A stretch of DNA of 64,000 bases from Tepidicella xavieri (GCF_004363315.1 NZ_SNYL01000003.1:219342-283341); one strand, 5' to 3'. Counted from the stretch's first letter, positions 13,973 to 22,876 are shown. Notes: generated by a model from the letters alone, not told the origin. Translations and numbers: made by a program.

Positions 13973-16674
13973 CGACCTTTGCGCCCAAGACCTACCAGCA
14001 GCAGGTGCTCGACAGCGTCGAGGCCTATTTCAAGGCCTGCCACGAGCTGCCGTCGCCGTCGATCGCCTTCACCGCCACCACGGAACGGCTGTGGGGGCGT
14101 GGCAATGCGTACAACCCGCTTTCGGGCTTTCCGCCCGACATGCCGTACTTCTGCCTGCGCGTGCCCACCGGCGGCGGCAAGACCTGGCTGGCGGCCAAGA
14201 GCGTGGCCTTGGTCAACACGCATCTGCTGCGCTGCGAGCACAGCGTGATCCTGTGGCTGGTGCCGAGCAAGCCCATCCGCGAGCAGACCTTGCGGGCCCT
14301 GCGCGACCGGCTGCATCCGTACCACGCGGCGCTGCGCGAGGCCGGGCCCATCACGGTGATGGATCTCGACGAGGCCAAGAGCGTGACCCGTGCGACGCTG
14401 GACACCTCGACCACGATCATCGTCGCCACCCGGCAGGCGTTTCAGGTGGAGGACGAAGAGTCCCGCAAGGTGTACCAGAGCAGCGGCGCGCTGATGCACC
14501 ACTTCGACAACCTGTCGCCCACGCAGCGCGACGGCCTATTGAGCGACGGCGAAGGTGCCGAACGCACGACGCCGTGCTCGCTGGCCAACGTGCTGCGGCT
14601 GCGCCGGCCCTTCGTGGTGGTGGACGAGGCACACAACAACCGCACCGAACTGGCCTTCGACATGCTGGCGCGCTTCCGCCCCAGCGGCGTGATGGAGCTG
14701 ACCGCCACGCCCGACCTGGAGCGCACGCCCAGCAACGTGCTGCACAGCGTCTCCGCCGCCGAGTTGAAGGCGGAGGAAATGATCAAGCTGCCCGTGGTCC
14801 TGGAAACCGAGCCGAACTGGCAACAGTGCCTGGCCGACGCCATCGGCCGGCGCGATGCCCTGCACAAGCTGGCCGATGAGGAACGCCGCGCGGGCAGCTC
14901 CTACCTGCGGCCGCTGGTGTTGATTCAGGCGGAGCCACGACGCGCGGGGGTGGAGACGCTGGACGTTGAGCGCGTGAAGAACGAGCTGATCTCCAACCAC
15001 GGCATTCCGGCCAGCGAGATCGTCGTGGCCACCGGCGAGGAAAAGGGGCTGGAGAGAATCGACGCCGACTACAAGCTGGGCATTGCCGACCCGGCCTGCC
15101 CGGTGAAGTTCGTCATCACCCAGAAGGCGTTGGCCGAGGGTTGGGACTGCCCGTTTGCCTACATCCTGGTCAGCATGGCCTCGCTGTCATCGGCCACGGC
15201 AGTGGAGCAGTTGCTCGGGCGCGTGTTGCGTCAACCCGGCGCCAGCCATCGGCAGGCCAAGGCGTTGAATCAGTCCTACGCCTTCGTGGTCTCACGCAAC
15301 TTTGCCGAGACGGCAGGTGCGCTGAGAGACCGTCTGGTGGCGGGCGCGGGCTTCGAACGACGGGAGGTGACCGAGTTCGTCACCGCAGCCAAGGCTGAGC
15401 AGGCGCGGCTGGACTTGGAAGGCCACGCCGGGCGCGTTGTGGTTCGGCCAGTGGCGATCACGTTGACGGAAAAGCCCGATCTCAAGAGAGTGCCCAAGCC
15501 GGTGCGCGACAAGGTGAGCTGGGACGGCAAGCTCAACACGTTGACCATCACCACGCCGCTTACCGAGGACGAGACCGAAGTGCTCAAGGCCTCGGTAACC
15601 AGCGATTCGGCGGCGGCGGCCATCGCCCGCGCGGCTGAGATCAGCCGGACAACGGCCATCGAGTTCTTCCAGACGCCGGCCGAGTTGGGGGAGCGCTTCC
15701 GCGTGCCACAGCTGGCCTTGCGCGTGCAGGGTGAGCTGCAACTGTTCGACGACCCGGAGGTTCTCGACTACCCGTGGGACTTGTCGACGTATGACGCCGC
15801 GCCGACAGGTGACGACATCACCGCGCTGGGCGCGGGCCTCAAGGTCTCCGAAGGCGGCGAGATCGATGTCGATGGCGAGAGCGGCAAAGTCGTCTCGCGA
15901 TTCCTACCCGATTTGCAGCGTGACCTGGGGCTGGTCTATCAGCCCGAGCACTGGGACGAGGTACGCCTCGCGACGTGGCTGTGCCGAAATTTGCCGGAGC
16001 CGTCACTCACCCACGCGAGCAAGCTGGCTTTCGTGGCCAAGTGGCTAAGCGAGCTTTTGCGCTGCGAGGGCTTCACGCTGGCGCGCGCGAACCTGCAGAA
16101 GTTTTTGATCCGCAATCTGCTCGAAACACGCATCCGCGAACTGCGCCGGCAGGCAGTAGGGCGGGCCTACCAGCAAACCTTGTTCGGCGAAGGCGCGGCG
16201 GATCGGGTGGCGGTGAGCGATCGATACGCCTTTGAGTTCCACGCGCAGGCCTATGCGCCCAGCCGTGACTATGACGGTCGTTTCGGGCACTTCGACTTCC
16301 GCAAGCACTTCTACGGCCGCATCGGCGACTTCGACAGCAAGGAGGAGTTCGAGTGCGCCTGCTGGCTGGACATTCAAGCACAGCAGGGACGCATCCAGTT
16401 CTGGGTGCGTAACCTGGTGCGACGCGAAGGCTGCTCGTTTTTCTTGCAAAAAGCCGATGGGCGCTTCTACCCTGACTTCCTGTGCCAGCTACCGGGCGAT
16501 GCCGACCAGCCCGGCCCGGTTCTGGCGGTGGAGTACAAGGGCGCGGACCGCTGGGAAGCTGCTACGGACGACCGCATGATCGGCGAGCTGTGGGCCAGCT
16601 TGTCTGGCGGGCGCTGCCGCTTTGTCATGGTCAAGGACAAGCGTTGGGAGTGGATCGAGGAGCGGCTGAAGTGA
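13969..16674 (+). CDS. res: type III restriction endonuclease subunit (Res)
   Basis: A 901-aa ATP-dependent translocase-nuclease. SF2 helicase motifs: Walker A PTGGGKT (residues 66-72), DEAH (219-222), TATPD (245-249) and motif VI GRVLRQPG (417-424). The C-terminus holds a PD-(D/E)xK nuclease: Pro835-Asp836 (FYPDFLCQL) and Glu855-Tyr-Lys857 (AVEYKG). It cuts near two head-to-head recognition sites when complexed with Mod. All motifs appear intact, so the system may be active. ATGA overlap with the small gene upstream. Confidence 0.92.
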   Translation: MTTFAPKTYQQQVLDSVEAYFKACHELPSPSIAFTATTERLWGRGNAYNPLSGFPPDMPYFCLRVPTGGGKTWLAAKSVALVNTHLLRCEHSVILWLVPSKPIREQTLRALRDRLHPYHAALREAGPITVMDLDEAKSVTRATLDTSTTIIVATRQAFQVEDEESRKVYQSSGALMHHFDNLSPTQRDGLLSDGEGAERTTPCSLANVLRLRRPFVVVDEAHNNRTELAFDMLARFRPSGVMELTATPDLERTPSNVLHSVSAAELKAEEMIKLPVVLETEPNWQQCLADAIGRRDALHKLADEERRAGSSYLRPLVLIQAEPRRAGVETLDVERVKNELISNHGIPASEIVVATGEEKGLERIDADYKLGIADPACPVKFVITQKALAEGWDCPFAYILVSMASLSSATAVEQLLGRVLRQPGASHRQAKALNQSYAFVVSRNFAETAGALRDRLVAGAGFERREVTEFVTAAKAEQARLDLEGHAGRVVVRPVAITLTEKPDLKRVPKPVRDKVSWDGKLNTLTITTPLTEDETEVLKASVTSDSAAAAIARAAEISRTTAIEFFQTPAELGERFRVPQLALRVQGELQLFDDPEVLDYPWDLSTYDAAPTGDDITALGAGLKVSEGGEIDVDGESGKVVSRFLPDLQRDLGLVYQPEHWDEVRLATWLCRNLPEPSLTHASKLAFVAKWLSELLRCEGFTLARANLQKFLIRNLLETRIRELRRQAVGRAYQQTLFGEGAADRVAVSDRYAFEFHAQAYAPSRDYDGRFGHFDFRKHFYGRIGDFDSKEEFECACWLDIQAQQGRIQFWVRNLVRREGCSFFLQKADGRFYPDFLCQLPGDADQPGPVLAVEYKGADRWEAATDDRMIGELWASLSGGRCRFVMVKDKRWEWIEERLK

Positions 16675-16809
16675 GCAACGCGCGGCAGCTTCGCCGAAAG
16701 GGTCGCTGCTACCCACCGGCTTTTTTCGAACGGATTGAGAAGTCCGGGGTTGAAGGTTAATCGAAGTTTTTCCTGCTCACTGCCAGCAGCACCGCCAGCG
16801 CGCAATGGG

Positions 16810-16974
16810 CTACCGCGCCTGTGGCAACGATTCAAACCACTGTTCATTCAGGCATTCATCCCTGAACTTGCCGTCGAAGCTCTCGATGTAGCCGTTTTGC
16901 ATCGGCTTGCCCGGCTCAATCAGGATGTGGCTTATCCCGTTCCTCTGAGTCCAGGCCAAGAGCGCACGGCTGGT
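16810..16974 (-). pseudogene. IS3-family transposase (OrfB) C-terminal fragment
   Basis: The minus strand reads 54 residues with the DDE-transposase end pattern: TSRALLAWTQRNGISHILIE, then PGKPMQNGYIESFDGKFRDE and CLNEQWFESLPQAR before a TAG. The Glu of NGYIESF is the last acid of the DDE triad. No upstream transposase, orfA or inverted repeat was seen, so it is a dead remnant. It occupies most of the 335-bp space between res and parE; the rest (16,675-16,809 and 16,975-17,009) shows nothing recognisable apart from a G6-ATTA-C6 hairpin at 16,980-16,995. Confidence 0.85.
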
Positions 16975-17009
16975 TTTTCGGGGGGATTACCCCCCTGGCG
17001 ATCCGACCA

Positions 17010-17339
17010 TCACACGCCGTCGGGCTCCTGCATCCACGCCGGGATATCCCGCTGTCCGTGCAGCAGACGCCACACATCGATGTGGTCCGGACGCTCGACG
17101 TAGAATACGAGGTATGGGTGGCGCGTCAGCGGCCAAGCGCGTAGGCCCGGCAGGTTGAGTTCATGGGCGTAGCGTGGAGAACCTGTGGCCGGGTGGCGAC
17201 CAATGTGCCCGTAAGCTTTCTCCAGCGCATCGATGAAGCCGAGTGCCACGGCTTCGCCCGCCTCACTCAGGTAATACGCGACTGCCTCGTCCACATCCCG
17301 GTTGGCCTGCTCGCGCGGGATGACGGGCTTGGCCTTCAC
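17010..17339 (-). CDS. parE: ParE-type toxin
   Basis: A 109-aa toxin: helical N-terminus (REQANRDVDEAVAYYLSEAG) and strands with YAHELNLPGLRAWPLTRHPY and VWRLLHGQRDIP, the ParE signature in which RLLHG.RD closes the fold. ParE toxins poison DNA gyrase. Its start overlaps the antitoxin stop by ATGA. This is the second toxin-antitoxin system of the island. The symbol means the toxin family, not the topoisomerase subunit. Confidence 0.88.
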   Translation of the reverse strand: MKAKPVIPREQANRDVDEAVAYYLSEAGEAVALGFIDALEKAYGHIGRHPATGSPRYAHELNLPGLRAWPLTRHPYLVFYVERPDHIDVWRLLHGQRDIPAWMQEPDGV

Positions 17340-17587
17340 GCCTTGGCAGCGGGTTTGGCAGCCTTACGCACCCGGTCACGCAAGCCTTCGAAGTAGCTGA
17401 CATCGGCTGGTGCCGCAGGGGCCGAGACAGCTCCGGCCAACAGTAGGTTGCGCAGTTGCAGACGGTCTTGATCCTTGCGGATGAGTTCGCGCACGTATTC
17501 ACTGATCGTGCCGTAACCGCGTTGGCTGACCTGTTCGTCCACGAAGGACTTCAGGCTATCGGGGAGGGAAATGTTCATCGTGCTCAT
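17336..17587 (-). CDS. parD: ParD-type antitoxin
   Basis: An 83-aa antitoxin with an N-terminal ribbon-helix-helix (MNISLPDSLKSFVDEQV and YVRELIRKDQ) and a flexible toxin-binding tail (YFEGLRDRVRKAA). The ATG at 17587 is chosen because the RHH begins there; upstream in-frame codons cover the operator. It represses its own promoter with ParE in family members. Located upstream of and overlapping parE. Confidence 0.88.
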   Translation of the reverse strand: MSTMNISLPDSLKSFVDEQVSQRGYGTISEYVRELIRKDQDRLQLRNLLLAGAVSAPAAPADVSYFEGLRDRVRKAAKPAAKA

Positions 17588-17604
17588 GGCGTAAGTGTGG
17601 ATTA

Positions 17605-17623
17605 TTTGGCAAAATTTGACAAA
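17605..17623. promoter_or_regulatory. tandem TTTGNCAAA operator of parDE
   Basis: Two palindromic 9-mers, TTTGGCAAA (17605-17613) and TTTGACAAA (17615-17623), spaced exactly 10 bp apart on one face of the helix, 18 bp upstream of the parD start. Ribbon-helix-helix dimers commonly bind such tandem short sites. Confidence 0.55.
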
Positions 17624-17723
17624 CTGGGTCAAACGAGCCATGTGCGTCCTCCTCGACCGTAACAATAGAACAACCGTCAGCGGGATACTCATCTGCAATG
17701 AACTGGGCCGCCGACCACTGCGA

Positions 17724-17865
17724 TTAGGGCGTGTTAACACCAATTGCGGTTAGAGTTACCGCCGCATCTTCTCACGGTTCGAAAAGCTCGATTTGATGTT
17801 CCTGGGCTTTCTCAGCTTCGTGCTGGTGGCCGACGGCCTACGTAGTTTGTGTTGACAGGCCCTAA
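17724..17865 (+). mobile_element. internally deleted IS5-type insertion sequence (142 bp)
   Basis: The ends are inverted repeats: TTAGGGCGTGTTAACAC at 17724-17740 and the complement of TTAGGGCCTGTCAACAC at 17849-17865 (14 of 17 match). Between them only the last ~30 codons of a transposase remain. This is a solo-ended, non-autonomous remnant that could still be mobilised if a matching transposase exists elsewhere. The rest of the 17,588-17,969 interval holds the parDE operator and the purE leader; 17,640-17,723 shows nothing I recognise. Confidence 0.8.
17763..17855 (+). pseudogene. IS5-family transposase C-terminal fragment
   Basis: Thirty residues starting RIFSRFEKLDLMFLGFLSF and ending VLVADGLRSLC with a TGA that lies inside the right inverted repeat. 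The R..SRFEKLD.MFLGF pattern is the usual C-terminus of IS5-group transposases. The 5' nine-tenths of the gene is deleted. Confidence 0.8.
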
Positions 17866-17969
17866 GCCCGCGCCCTATCTCTCTGGGGCTGCCCAAGGCT
17901 CACATTCCTGAAACGGCCGCTGAACGGCCAGCCTGCCCCAATCGTAAAATGGCCGCTTTTGGAGCAGCC

Positions 17970-18473
17970 ATGAGCCCAACGGTGCAGGTGGGCGTGGTCA
18001 TGGGGTCCAGCAGCGACTGGGACACCATGCAGCACGCCGTCGAGATTCTCAAACAATTCGGTGTGAGCCACGAGGCGCGGGTGGTGTCGGCCCACCGCAT
18101 GCCGGATGACCTGTTTGCCTACGCCGAGAGCGCAGGCCCGCGGGGGCTTAAGGCCATCGTGGCGGGTGCCGGGGGGGCTGCCCACCTGCCGGGCATGCTG
18201 GCGGCCAAGACCCCCGTGCCGGTGCTGGGCGTGCCGGTGATGACCAAAGCCCTCTCGGGCGTGGATTCGCTGCACAGCATCGTGCAGATGCCCAAGGGCA
18301 TTCCGGTGGCCACCTTTGCGATTGGCCCGGCGGGCGCGGCCAACGCCGCCCTGTTTGCCGTGGCCATGCTGGCCAATGAAGACCCGGCCCTGTTGCAGAA
18401 GCTGCAAGCCTTCCGCGCCGCGCAGACCGAAGCGGCCCGGGCGATGGTCGTCCCCCCGCCGGAGGGGGCATGA
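17970..18473 (+). CDS. purE: N5-carboxyaminoimidazole ribonucleotide mutase
   Basis: A 167-aa class I PurE that converts N5-CAIR to CAIR in purine synthesis. The motifs GSSSDW (residues ~13-18), SAHR and [12 protein letters not shown] are clear; the usual SAHRTP reads SAHRMP. The ATG at 17970 follows TTGGAG; an ATG 21 bp upstream lacks a ribosome-binding site. Coupled to purK by an ATGA overlap. Confidence 0.95.
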   Translation: MSPTVQVGVVMGSSSDWDTMQHAVEILKQFGVSHEARVVSAHRMPDDLFAYAESAGPRGLKAIVAGAGGAAHLPGMLAAKTPVPVLGVPVMTKALSGVDSLHSIVQMPKGIPVATFAIGPAGAANAALFAVAMLANEDPALLQKLQAFRAAQTEAARAMVVPPPEGA

Positions 18474-19684
18474 GCCACAAGCCGGTGTTGCCCGGGCAGG
18501 TGACGCCCAACGGTCAGCTGGCCACCCTGGGCGTGATGGGTGGCGGCCAGTTGGGCCGCATGTTCGTGCAGGCCGCCCAGGCCATGGGCTACTTCACCGC
18601 CGTGCTCGATCCCGATCCGGCCAGCCCCGCCGGCCTGGTCTGCCATTACCACATCCAAACCCCTTACGAGGACGAGCAGGGCCTGGCGCAGCTGATGCAG
18701 CGCTGCGAAGCCATCACCACCGAATTCGAAAACGTGCCCGCCCCGGCGCTGATGACGCTGGCGGCGCACCGCCCGGTGGCCCCCGGCGCCCAGGCCGTGG
18801 CCATCGCCCAGGACCGTATCGCCGAAAAAGCCCACTTTGCAGCCTGTGCCCAGGCCGGTGGCGTGGGGCCGGCGCCATATGCCGTCATCGAAACGGCGGC
18901 CCAGTTGCAGGCCGTGCCCGAATCCTTGCTGCCCGGCATCCTGAAAACCGCCCGCCTGGGCTACGACGGCAAGGGGCAGGCACGCGTGGCCAGCCGCGCC
19001 GAACTGGCCGCGGCCTGGGCGCAGATGGGCCAAGTCCCCTGCGTGCTGGAGCAGCGCCTGGCGCTCAAAGACGAGCTGTCCGTCATCGTGGCCCGGGGGG
19101 CCGATGGCCAGATGGTGCATTTCCCGCCGCAGCGCAACATCCACCGCGACGGCATTCTGGCCGTGACCGAGGTGTTCGACGGCCACCTGCCCACCGCGCT
19201 GGCCCAGCAAGCCATCGCCGCCACGCAGGCGATTGCCGAGCAGCTGCACTACGTGGGCGTGCTGTGCGTGGAATATTTCGTGATCGACGACGGCAGCCCG
19301 CAGGGCGCGCTGGTGGTCAATGAAATGGCGCCCCGCCCGCACAACAGCGGCCACTACACGCTCAACGCCTGTGACGTGTCGCAGTTCGAGCTGCAGGTCC
19401 GCGCCATGGCGGGGCTGCCGCTGGTGGCCCCGCGCCAGCACAGCCCGGCGGTGATGCTCAATCTGCTGGGGGATTTGTGGTTCGATGCCGACGGGCGCGG
19501 CCGCACCCTCGACTGGCCGGCCATCCTGGCCTTGCCCGGCACCCATCTGCACCTGTATGGCAAGCTCAGCGCCCGGCCGGGGCGCAAGATGGGCCATCTC
19601 AACATCACCGGCGCCACGGCTCAGCAGGTGCGGGCCACGGCGCAGCAAGCGGCCGAGATCCTCGGCATCGCGCCGTGGGCCTGA
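18470..19684 (+). CDS. purK: N5-carboxyaminoimidazole ribonucleotide synthase
   Basis: A 404-aa ATP-grasp enzyme that carboxylates AIR with bicarbonate and ATP. It shows the N-terminal GGGQLGRMF nucleotide-binding start, the central ATP-grasp segments ([24 protein letters not shown]) and the [15 protein letters not shown] motif of PurK. It works with PurE in the bacterial two-step route. The ATG overlaps the purE stop, and its last bases overlap the next gene. Confidence 0.95.
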   Translation: MSHKPVLPGQVTPNGQLATLGVMGGGQLGRMFVQAAQAMGYFTAVLDPDPASPAGLVCHYHIQTPYEDEQGLAQLMQRCEAITTEFENVPAPALMTLAAHRPVAPGAQAVAIAQDRIAEKAHFAACAQAGGVGPAPYAVIETAAQLQAVPESLLPGILKTARLGYDGKGQARVASRAELAAAWAQMGQVPCVLEQRLALKDELSVIVARGADGQMVHFPPQRNIHRDGILAVTEVFDGHLPTALAQQAIAATQAIAEQLHYVGVLCVEYFVIDDGSPQGALVVNEMAPRPHNSGHYTLNACDVSQFELQVRAMAGLPLVAPRQHSPAVMLNLLGDLWFDADGRGRTLDWPAILALPGTHLHLYGKLSARPGRKMGHLNITGATAQQVRATAQQAAEILGIAPWA

Positions 19685-20706
19685 CCCTTGCGCCCCAGCC
19701 CGCCGACGCGCGGGCGCTGGCCCAGGCCGTGGAGGCGCTGCAACGCGGCGCCCTCGTGGCCATGCCCACCGAAACGGTGTATGGCCTGGCCGCCGATGCC
19801 GACCAACCTGCCGCCGTGGCCCGCATCTTCGCCGCCAAAGGCCGGCCGAGCGACCATCCGCTCATCGTCCACGTGGCCGCGCCTGCGCCCGGCGAGGAAG
19901 CCGCGCCCGATTCGCCGCTGGCCCATTACGCCCGCGACATTCCCCCGTTTGCCCAGCGCCTGATGCAGGCTTTCTGGCCGGGGCCGTTGACGGTCATCCT
20001 GCCGCGCCAGCCGGGCGTGGCCCAGGCCGCCGCCGGCGGACAGGATTCGATCGGTCTGCGCTGCCCTTCGCACCCGGTGGCCCAGGCCTTGCTGCGCGCC
20101 TGCGCGGCGTCGGGCATCCGGGGCTTGGCCGCGCCCAGCGCCAACCGTTTCGGGCGGGTCAGCCCCACCACGGCCGCGCACGTGGTCGATGAGTTTCAGG
20201 GCCTGCTCGGCCCGGAAGATTTGGTCATCCTCGACGGGGGGGCCTGTGCCGTGGGGATCGAGTCCACCATCATCGACTGCTCGCGCGGCCGCCCCGTGCT
20301 GCTGCGCCCCGGCATGCTGGCGCCCAGCGAGCTCGAACGCGTCGCTGGCCAGCCGCTGGCCACGCGCGACGCGGCCGCCCCCCGGGCCTCCGGCACGCTG
20401 GCCTCGCACTATGCGCCCCGGGCGCGGGTTCGCCTGATGTCGGCCGCCGACATTCAGACCGCGCTGGACGTGCTTGGCCCCGACGCACGCCACATCGCGG
20501 TCTACAGCCGCGCCCCGGTGACCAGTCGCAGCCATCACGTGCGGCTGGCGCGCATGCCCGCGCAGGCCGGCGCTTGCGCCCACGAGCTGTTCGCCATGCT
20601 GCGGACCCTGGACACGCCAGACACCCGCCTGATCTGGGTCGAGGCGCCGCCGGACGATCCGGCCTGGGACGGCGTGCGCGACCGCCTGCAGCGCGCCGCC
20701 GCCTAG
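19675..20706 (+). CDS. sua5: L-threonylcarbamoyladenylate synthase, Sua5 type
   Basis: A 343-aa protein with a YrdC/TsaC domain (residues ~10-210; AMPTETVYGLAADA, KGRPSDHPLIVH, LAAPSANRFGRVSPT) and a C-terminal Sua5 domain. It makes threonylcarbamoyl-AMP for the t6A37 tRNA modification. The only start consistent with homologues is the GTG at 19675, overlapping the purK stop by 10 bp. The frame stays open upstream through purK, but that stretch is antisense-like and not conserved. Confidence 0.9.
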   Translation: MGLTLAPQPADARALAQAVEALQRGALVAMPTETVYGLAADADQPAAVARIFAAKGRPSDHPLIVHVAAPAPGEEAAPDSPLAHYARDIPPFAQRLMQAFWPGPLTVILPRQPGVAQAAAGGQDSIGLRCPSHPVAQALLRACAASGIRGLAAPSANRFGRVSPTTAAHVVDEFQGLLGPEDLVILDGGACAVGIESTIIDCSRGRPVLLRPGMLAPSELERVAGQPLATRDAAAPRASGTLASHYAPRARVRLMSAADIQTALDVLGPDARHIAVYSRAPVTSRSHHVRLARMPAQAGACAHELFAMLRTLDTPDTRLIWVEAPPDDPAWDGVRDRLQRAAA

Positions 20707-20764
20707 CCGATTTTCAACACCGCAGTGTAACGGTCGGTTGTTCGATCTGTGTTACACCTTCGGG

Positions 20765-21676
20765 ATGAATTTCGACTGGATCCATCAACTCAACGACACC
20801 CTGGAACAATGGAGCGGCGGCCTGGGCCAGCTCGCCATGACGAGCCTGCGCATCGGCGTCATCATCTTCGCCGCCTGGCTCATCAAGCGCATGCTGCACA
20901 AGGCCGTTGGCGGCCTGCGCAGCCACCTCACCAAAGGCTTTGACGACCGCGAGGCGATCAAACGCGCCGAAACGCTGGGGCGCGTCATCCGCTACTTCAT
21001 CAGCGTGGTCGTCACCCTCGTGGGCACGATGCTCGTGCTGTCGGAGGTGGGCATTTCGCTGGCGCCCATCCTCGGTGCGGCCGGTGTGGTCGGCCTGGCG
21101 GTCGGCTTTGGCGCGCAGAGCCTGGTGCGGGATTACTTCTCGGGCTTTTTCCTGCTGCTGGAAAACCAGATCCGCCAGGGCGACGTGGTGACCCTGGCCG
21201 GCCAGACCGGCACGGTGGAAGAAGTCACGCTGCGCTACGTGCAGCTGCGCGACTATGCCGGCAACGTGTATTTCATCCCCAACGGCCAAATCAGCACGGT
21301 GGTCAACATGTCGCGCGGCTTCGGCAATGCCGTGATCGAGGTGGGCGTGGCCTATCGGGAGGATGTGGACGAGGTCATGGCCGTCATGCACCGGGTGGCC
21401 GCCGAGATGCGGCAGGACCCGGAGTTCGGCCCCCGCATCCTGCAAGACCTGGAGATGGCCGGCGTGAACGACTGGGCCGACTCGGCGGTGATGATCCGTG
21501 CCCGCATCCGCTGTCAGGCCCAGGAGCAATTCGGGGTGCGGCGCGAGTTCCTGCGCCGTCTCAAGAAAGCCTTCGACGCCGAAGGCATCGAAATCCCTTT
21601 CCCCCACCTCACGATCTACGCCGGTCAGCCCAAAGCGGGCAAGGCCCCGGCATTCCGGCTCGAACAGCAGGCCTGA
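20765..21676 (+). CDS. mscS: small-conductance mechanosensitive channel
   Basis: A 303-aa MscS family channel. Helices lie at about residues 17-37, 65-90 and 92-127; the pore helix carries the Gly/Ala pattern GAAGVVGLAVGFGAQSLVRD, followed by the beta domain (GDVVTLAGQTGTVEEVTLRYV and FIPNGQI). It releases solutes on hypo-osmotic shock. The ATG at 20765 (MNFDWI) is chosen; an in-frame GTG/TTG-type start upstream is weaker. The 58-bp gap after sua5 contains TGTAAC and GTTACA in inverted order, of unclear meaning. Confidence 0.9.
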   Translation: MNFDWIHQLNDTLEQWSGGLGQLAMTSLRIGVIIFAAWLIKRMLHKAVGGLRSHLTKGFDDREAIKRAETLGRVIRYFISVVVTLVGTMLVLSEVGISLAPILGAAGVVGLAVGFGAQSLVRDYFSGFFLLLENQIRQGDVVTLAGQTGTVEEVTLRYVQLRDYAGNVYFIPNGQISTVVNMSRGFGNAVIEVGVAYREDVDEVMAVMHRVAAEMRQDPEFGPRILQDLEMAGVNDWADSAVMIRARIRCQAQEQFGVRREFLRRLKKAFDAEGIEIPFPHLTIYAGQPKAGKAPAFRLEQQA

Positions 21677-21689
21677 GCCGGCCACCCCA

Positions 21690-22106
21690 TCAGGCCTGGG
21701 CGGCGGCGCGGCGCCCGGTTTGGCTGAGTTCGCGCAGCACGCCGCAGGCTCCACCGTCGATGGGCCCGTCGCACTGGCGCTGCAGGTCCAGCAGCTGGCG
21801 CTCCAGCGCCCGCATCGAACGAATCCGCGCGCGCACCTGCGCCAGCTGCTCGGCCAGGATGTCGTCCACATGGTGACAGGTATCGGCCGGATCGTTCATG
21901 AAAGCGATCAGGCGGGCAATGACCGGCAGGGGCATGTCCAGCGAACGGCAGCGGCGGATGAACACCAGCCGATCGAGGTGTGCATCGTCATACGCGCGGT
22001 AGCCATTGGCGCGCCGCGCCGGCGCTGGCAGCAAGCCTTCCTTTTCATAAAAACGGATCGTCTCCGGCGCGACGCCGGCACGCTGGGCCAGTTCCTTGAT
22101 CTGCAC
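21690..22106 (-). CDS. cadR: MerR-family Cd/Pb-responsive regulator (CadR/PbrR type)
   Basis: A 138-aa MerR protein: winged helix at the N-terminus (MQIKELAQRAGVAPETIRFY), dimerisation helix, and metal-site cysteines Cys77 (ADTCHH), Cys112 and Cys121 (CDGPIDGGAC). This three-Cys pattern is that of CadR/PbrR, except for a slightly longer C-terminal loop. It is divergent from a CDF-like transporter and should activate that promoter on binding cadmium or lead. Confidence 0.85.
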   Translation of the reverse strand: MQIKELAQRAGVAPETIRFYEKEGLLPAPARRANGYRAYDDAHLDRLVFIRRCRSLDMPLPVIARLIAFMNDPADTCHHVDDILAEQLAQVRARIRSMRALERQLLDLQRQCDGPIDGGACGVLRELSQTGRRAAAQA

Positions 22107-22130
22107 GGCAATCCCCCTGTCGGTCGTGGT

Positions 22131-22162
22131 CTTGACACTGTAGCGACTTCAAGGTTTCCAAT
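22131..22162 (+). promoter_or_regulatory. MerR-type promoter of the CDF-like gene
   Basis: TTGACA at 22132-22137 and TCCAAT at 22157-22162 are separated by 19 bp, the long spacer MerR regulators need. An outer dyad CTTGA (22131-22135) and TCAAG (22149-22153) overlaps the -35 and spacer. It lies between cadR and the transporter. Confidence 0.5.
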
Positions 22163-22183
22163 GGCGGTGAAAGGATTTTCACC

Positions 22184-22876
22184 ATGCCTGGCTGCTCCTG
22201 CGAACACACCCCTGCCGCCTCTGCACACATCACCAACCTGGGCCGCTACCGGCGCATTCTGTGGATCGCGCTGTGGGCCAACGCCACCATGTTCGGCGTG
22301 GAAATGGTGGCCGGCCTGCAAGCCGGCTCCCTGGCCTTGCTGGCCGACGCGATCGACTTCGCGGGCGACGCGTTCAACTACGGCCTGTCGCTGGCAGTGC
22401 TGGCTTCGGCCCTGGCGTGGCGGGCCCGCGCCGCGCTGCTCAAAGCCGTCACCATGGCAGGCTTTGGGCTGTTCGTGCTCGGGCAGGCGCTGTGGTCGCT
22501 GTGGCACGGCGAGGTGCCAGGGGCCATCACCATGGGCGTGGTGGGCTTCATGGCGCTGCTGGTCAACGTGGGCGTGGCCTGGATGCTCTATGCCTTCCGC
22601 GAGGGCGACGCGAACATGCGCAGCGTCTGGATCTGCTCGCGCAACGACGCCATCGGCAACGTGGCCGTGATGCTGGCCGCCCTGGGCGTGTTCGGCACTG
22701 GCTCGGCCTGGCCCGATTTGCTGGTGGCCAGTCTCATGGCCACGCTGGCCCTGCACGGCGGCTGGAGCGTCGGCCGCCAGGCCTGGCGCGAATTGCGCAG
22801 CGAGGCCCCAGCGTCCGAACCGGCCCAGGCAGACATGGACGCCGAGGCCCCTTCGTGCTCCAATAGGGCCTACTAG
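22184..22876 (+). CDS. CDF-like cation transporter
   Basis: A 230-aa protein with about six membrane helices. In place of the CDF motif HxxxD it has DAIDFAGDAFNYG in TM2 and SRNDAIGNVAV in TM5, both still offering Asp/Asn metal ligands. Cys residues near the N-terminus (MPGCSCEH) and at the end could bind soft metals. The C-terminal cytoplasmic metal domain is absent. Divergent from the CadR-type regulator, so Cd, Pb or Zn efflux is likely. Related to the small CDF-like proteins next to cadR/pbrR in other Burkholderiales. Confidence 0.8.
   Translation: MPGCSCEHTPAASAHITNLGRYRRILWIALWANATMFGVEMVAGLQAGSLALLADAIDFAGDAFNYGLSLAVLASALAWRARAALLKAVTMAGFGLFVLGQALWSLWHGEVPGAITMGVVGFMALLVNVGVAWMLYAFREGDANMRSVWICSRNDAIGNVAVMLAALGVFGTGSAWPDLLVASLMATLALHGGWSVGRQAWRELRSEAPASEPAQADMDAEAPSCSNRAY

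Noticed and set aside
16980-16995. G6-ATTA-C6 hairpin as a terminator
   Set aside because: No T-tract follows on either strand; it is more likely insertion-sequence debris.
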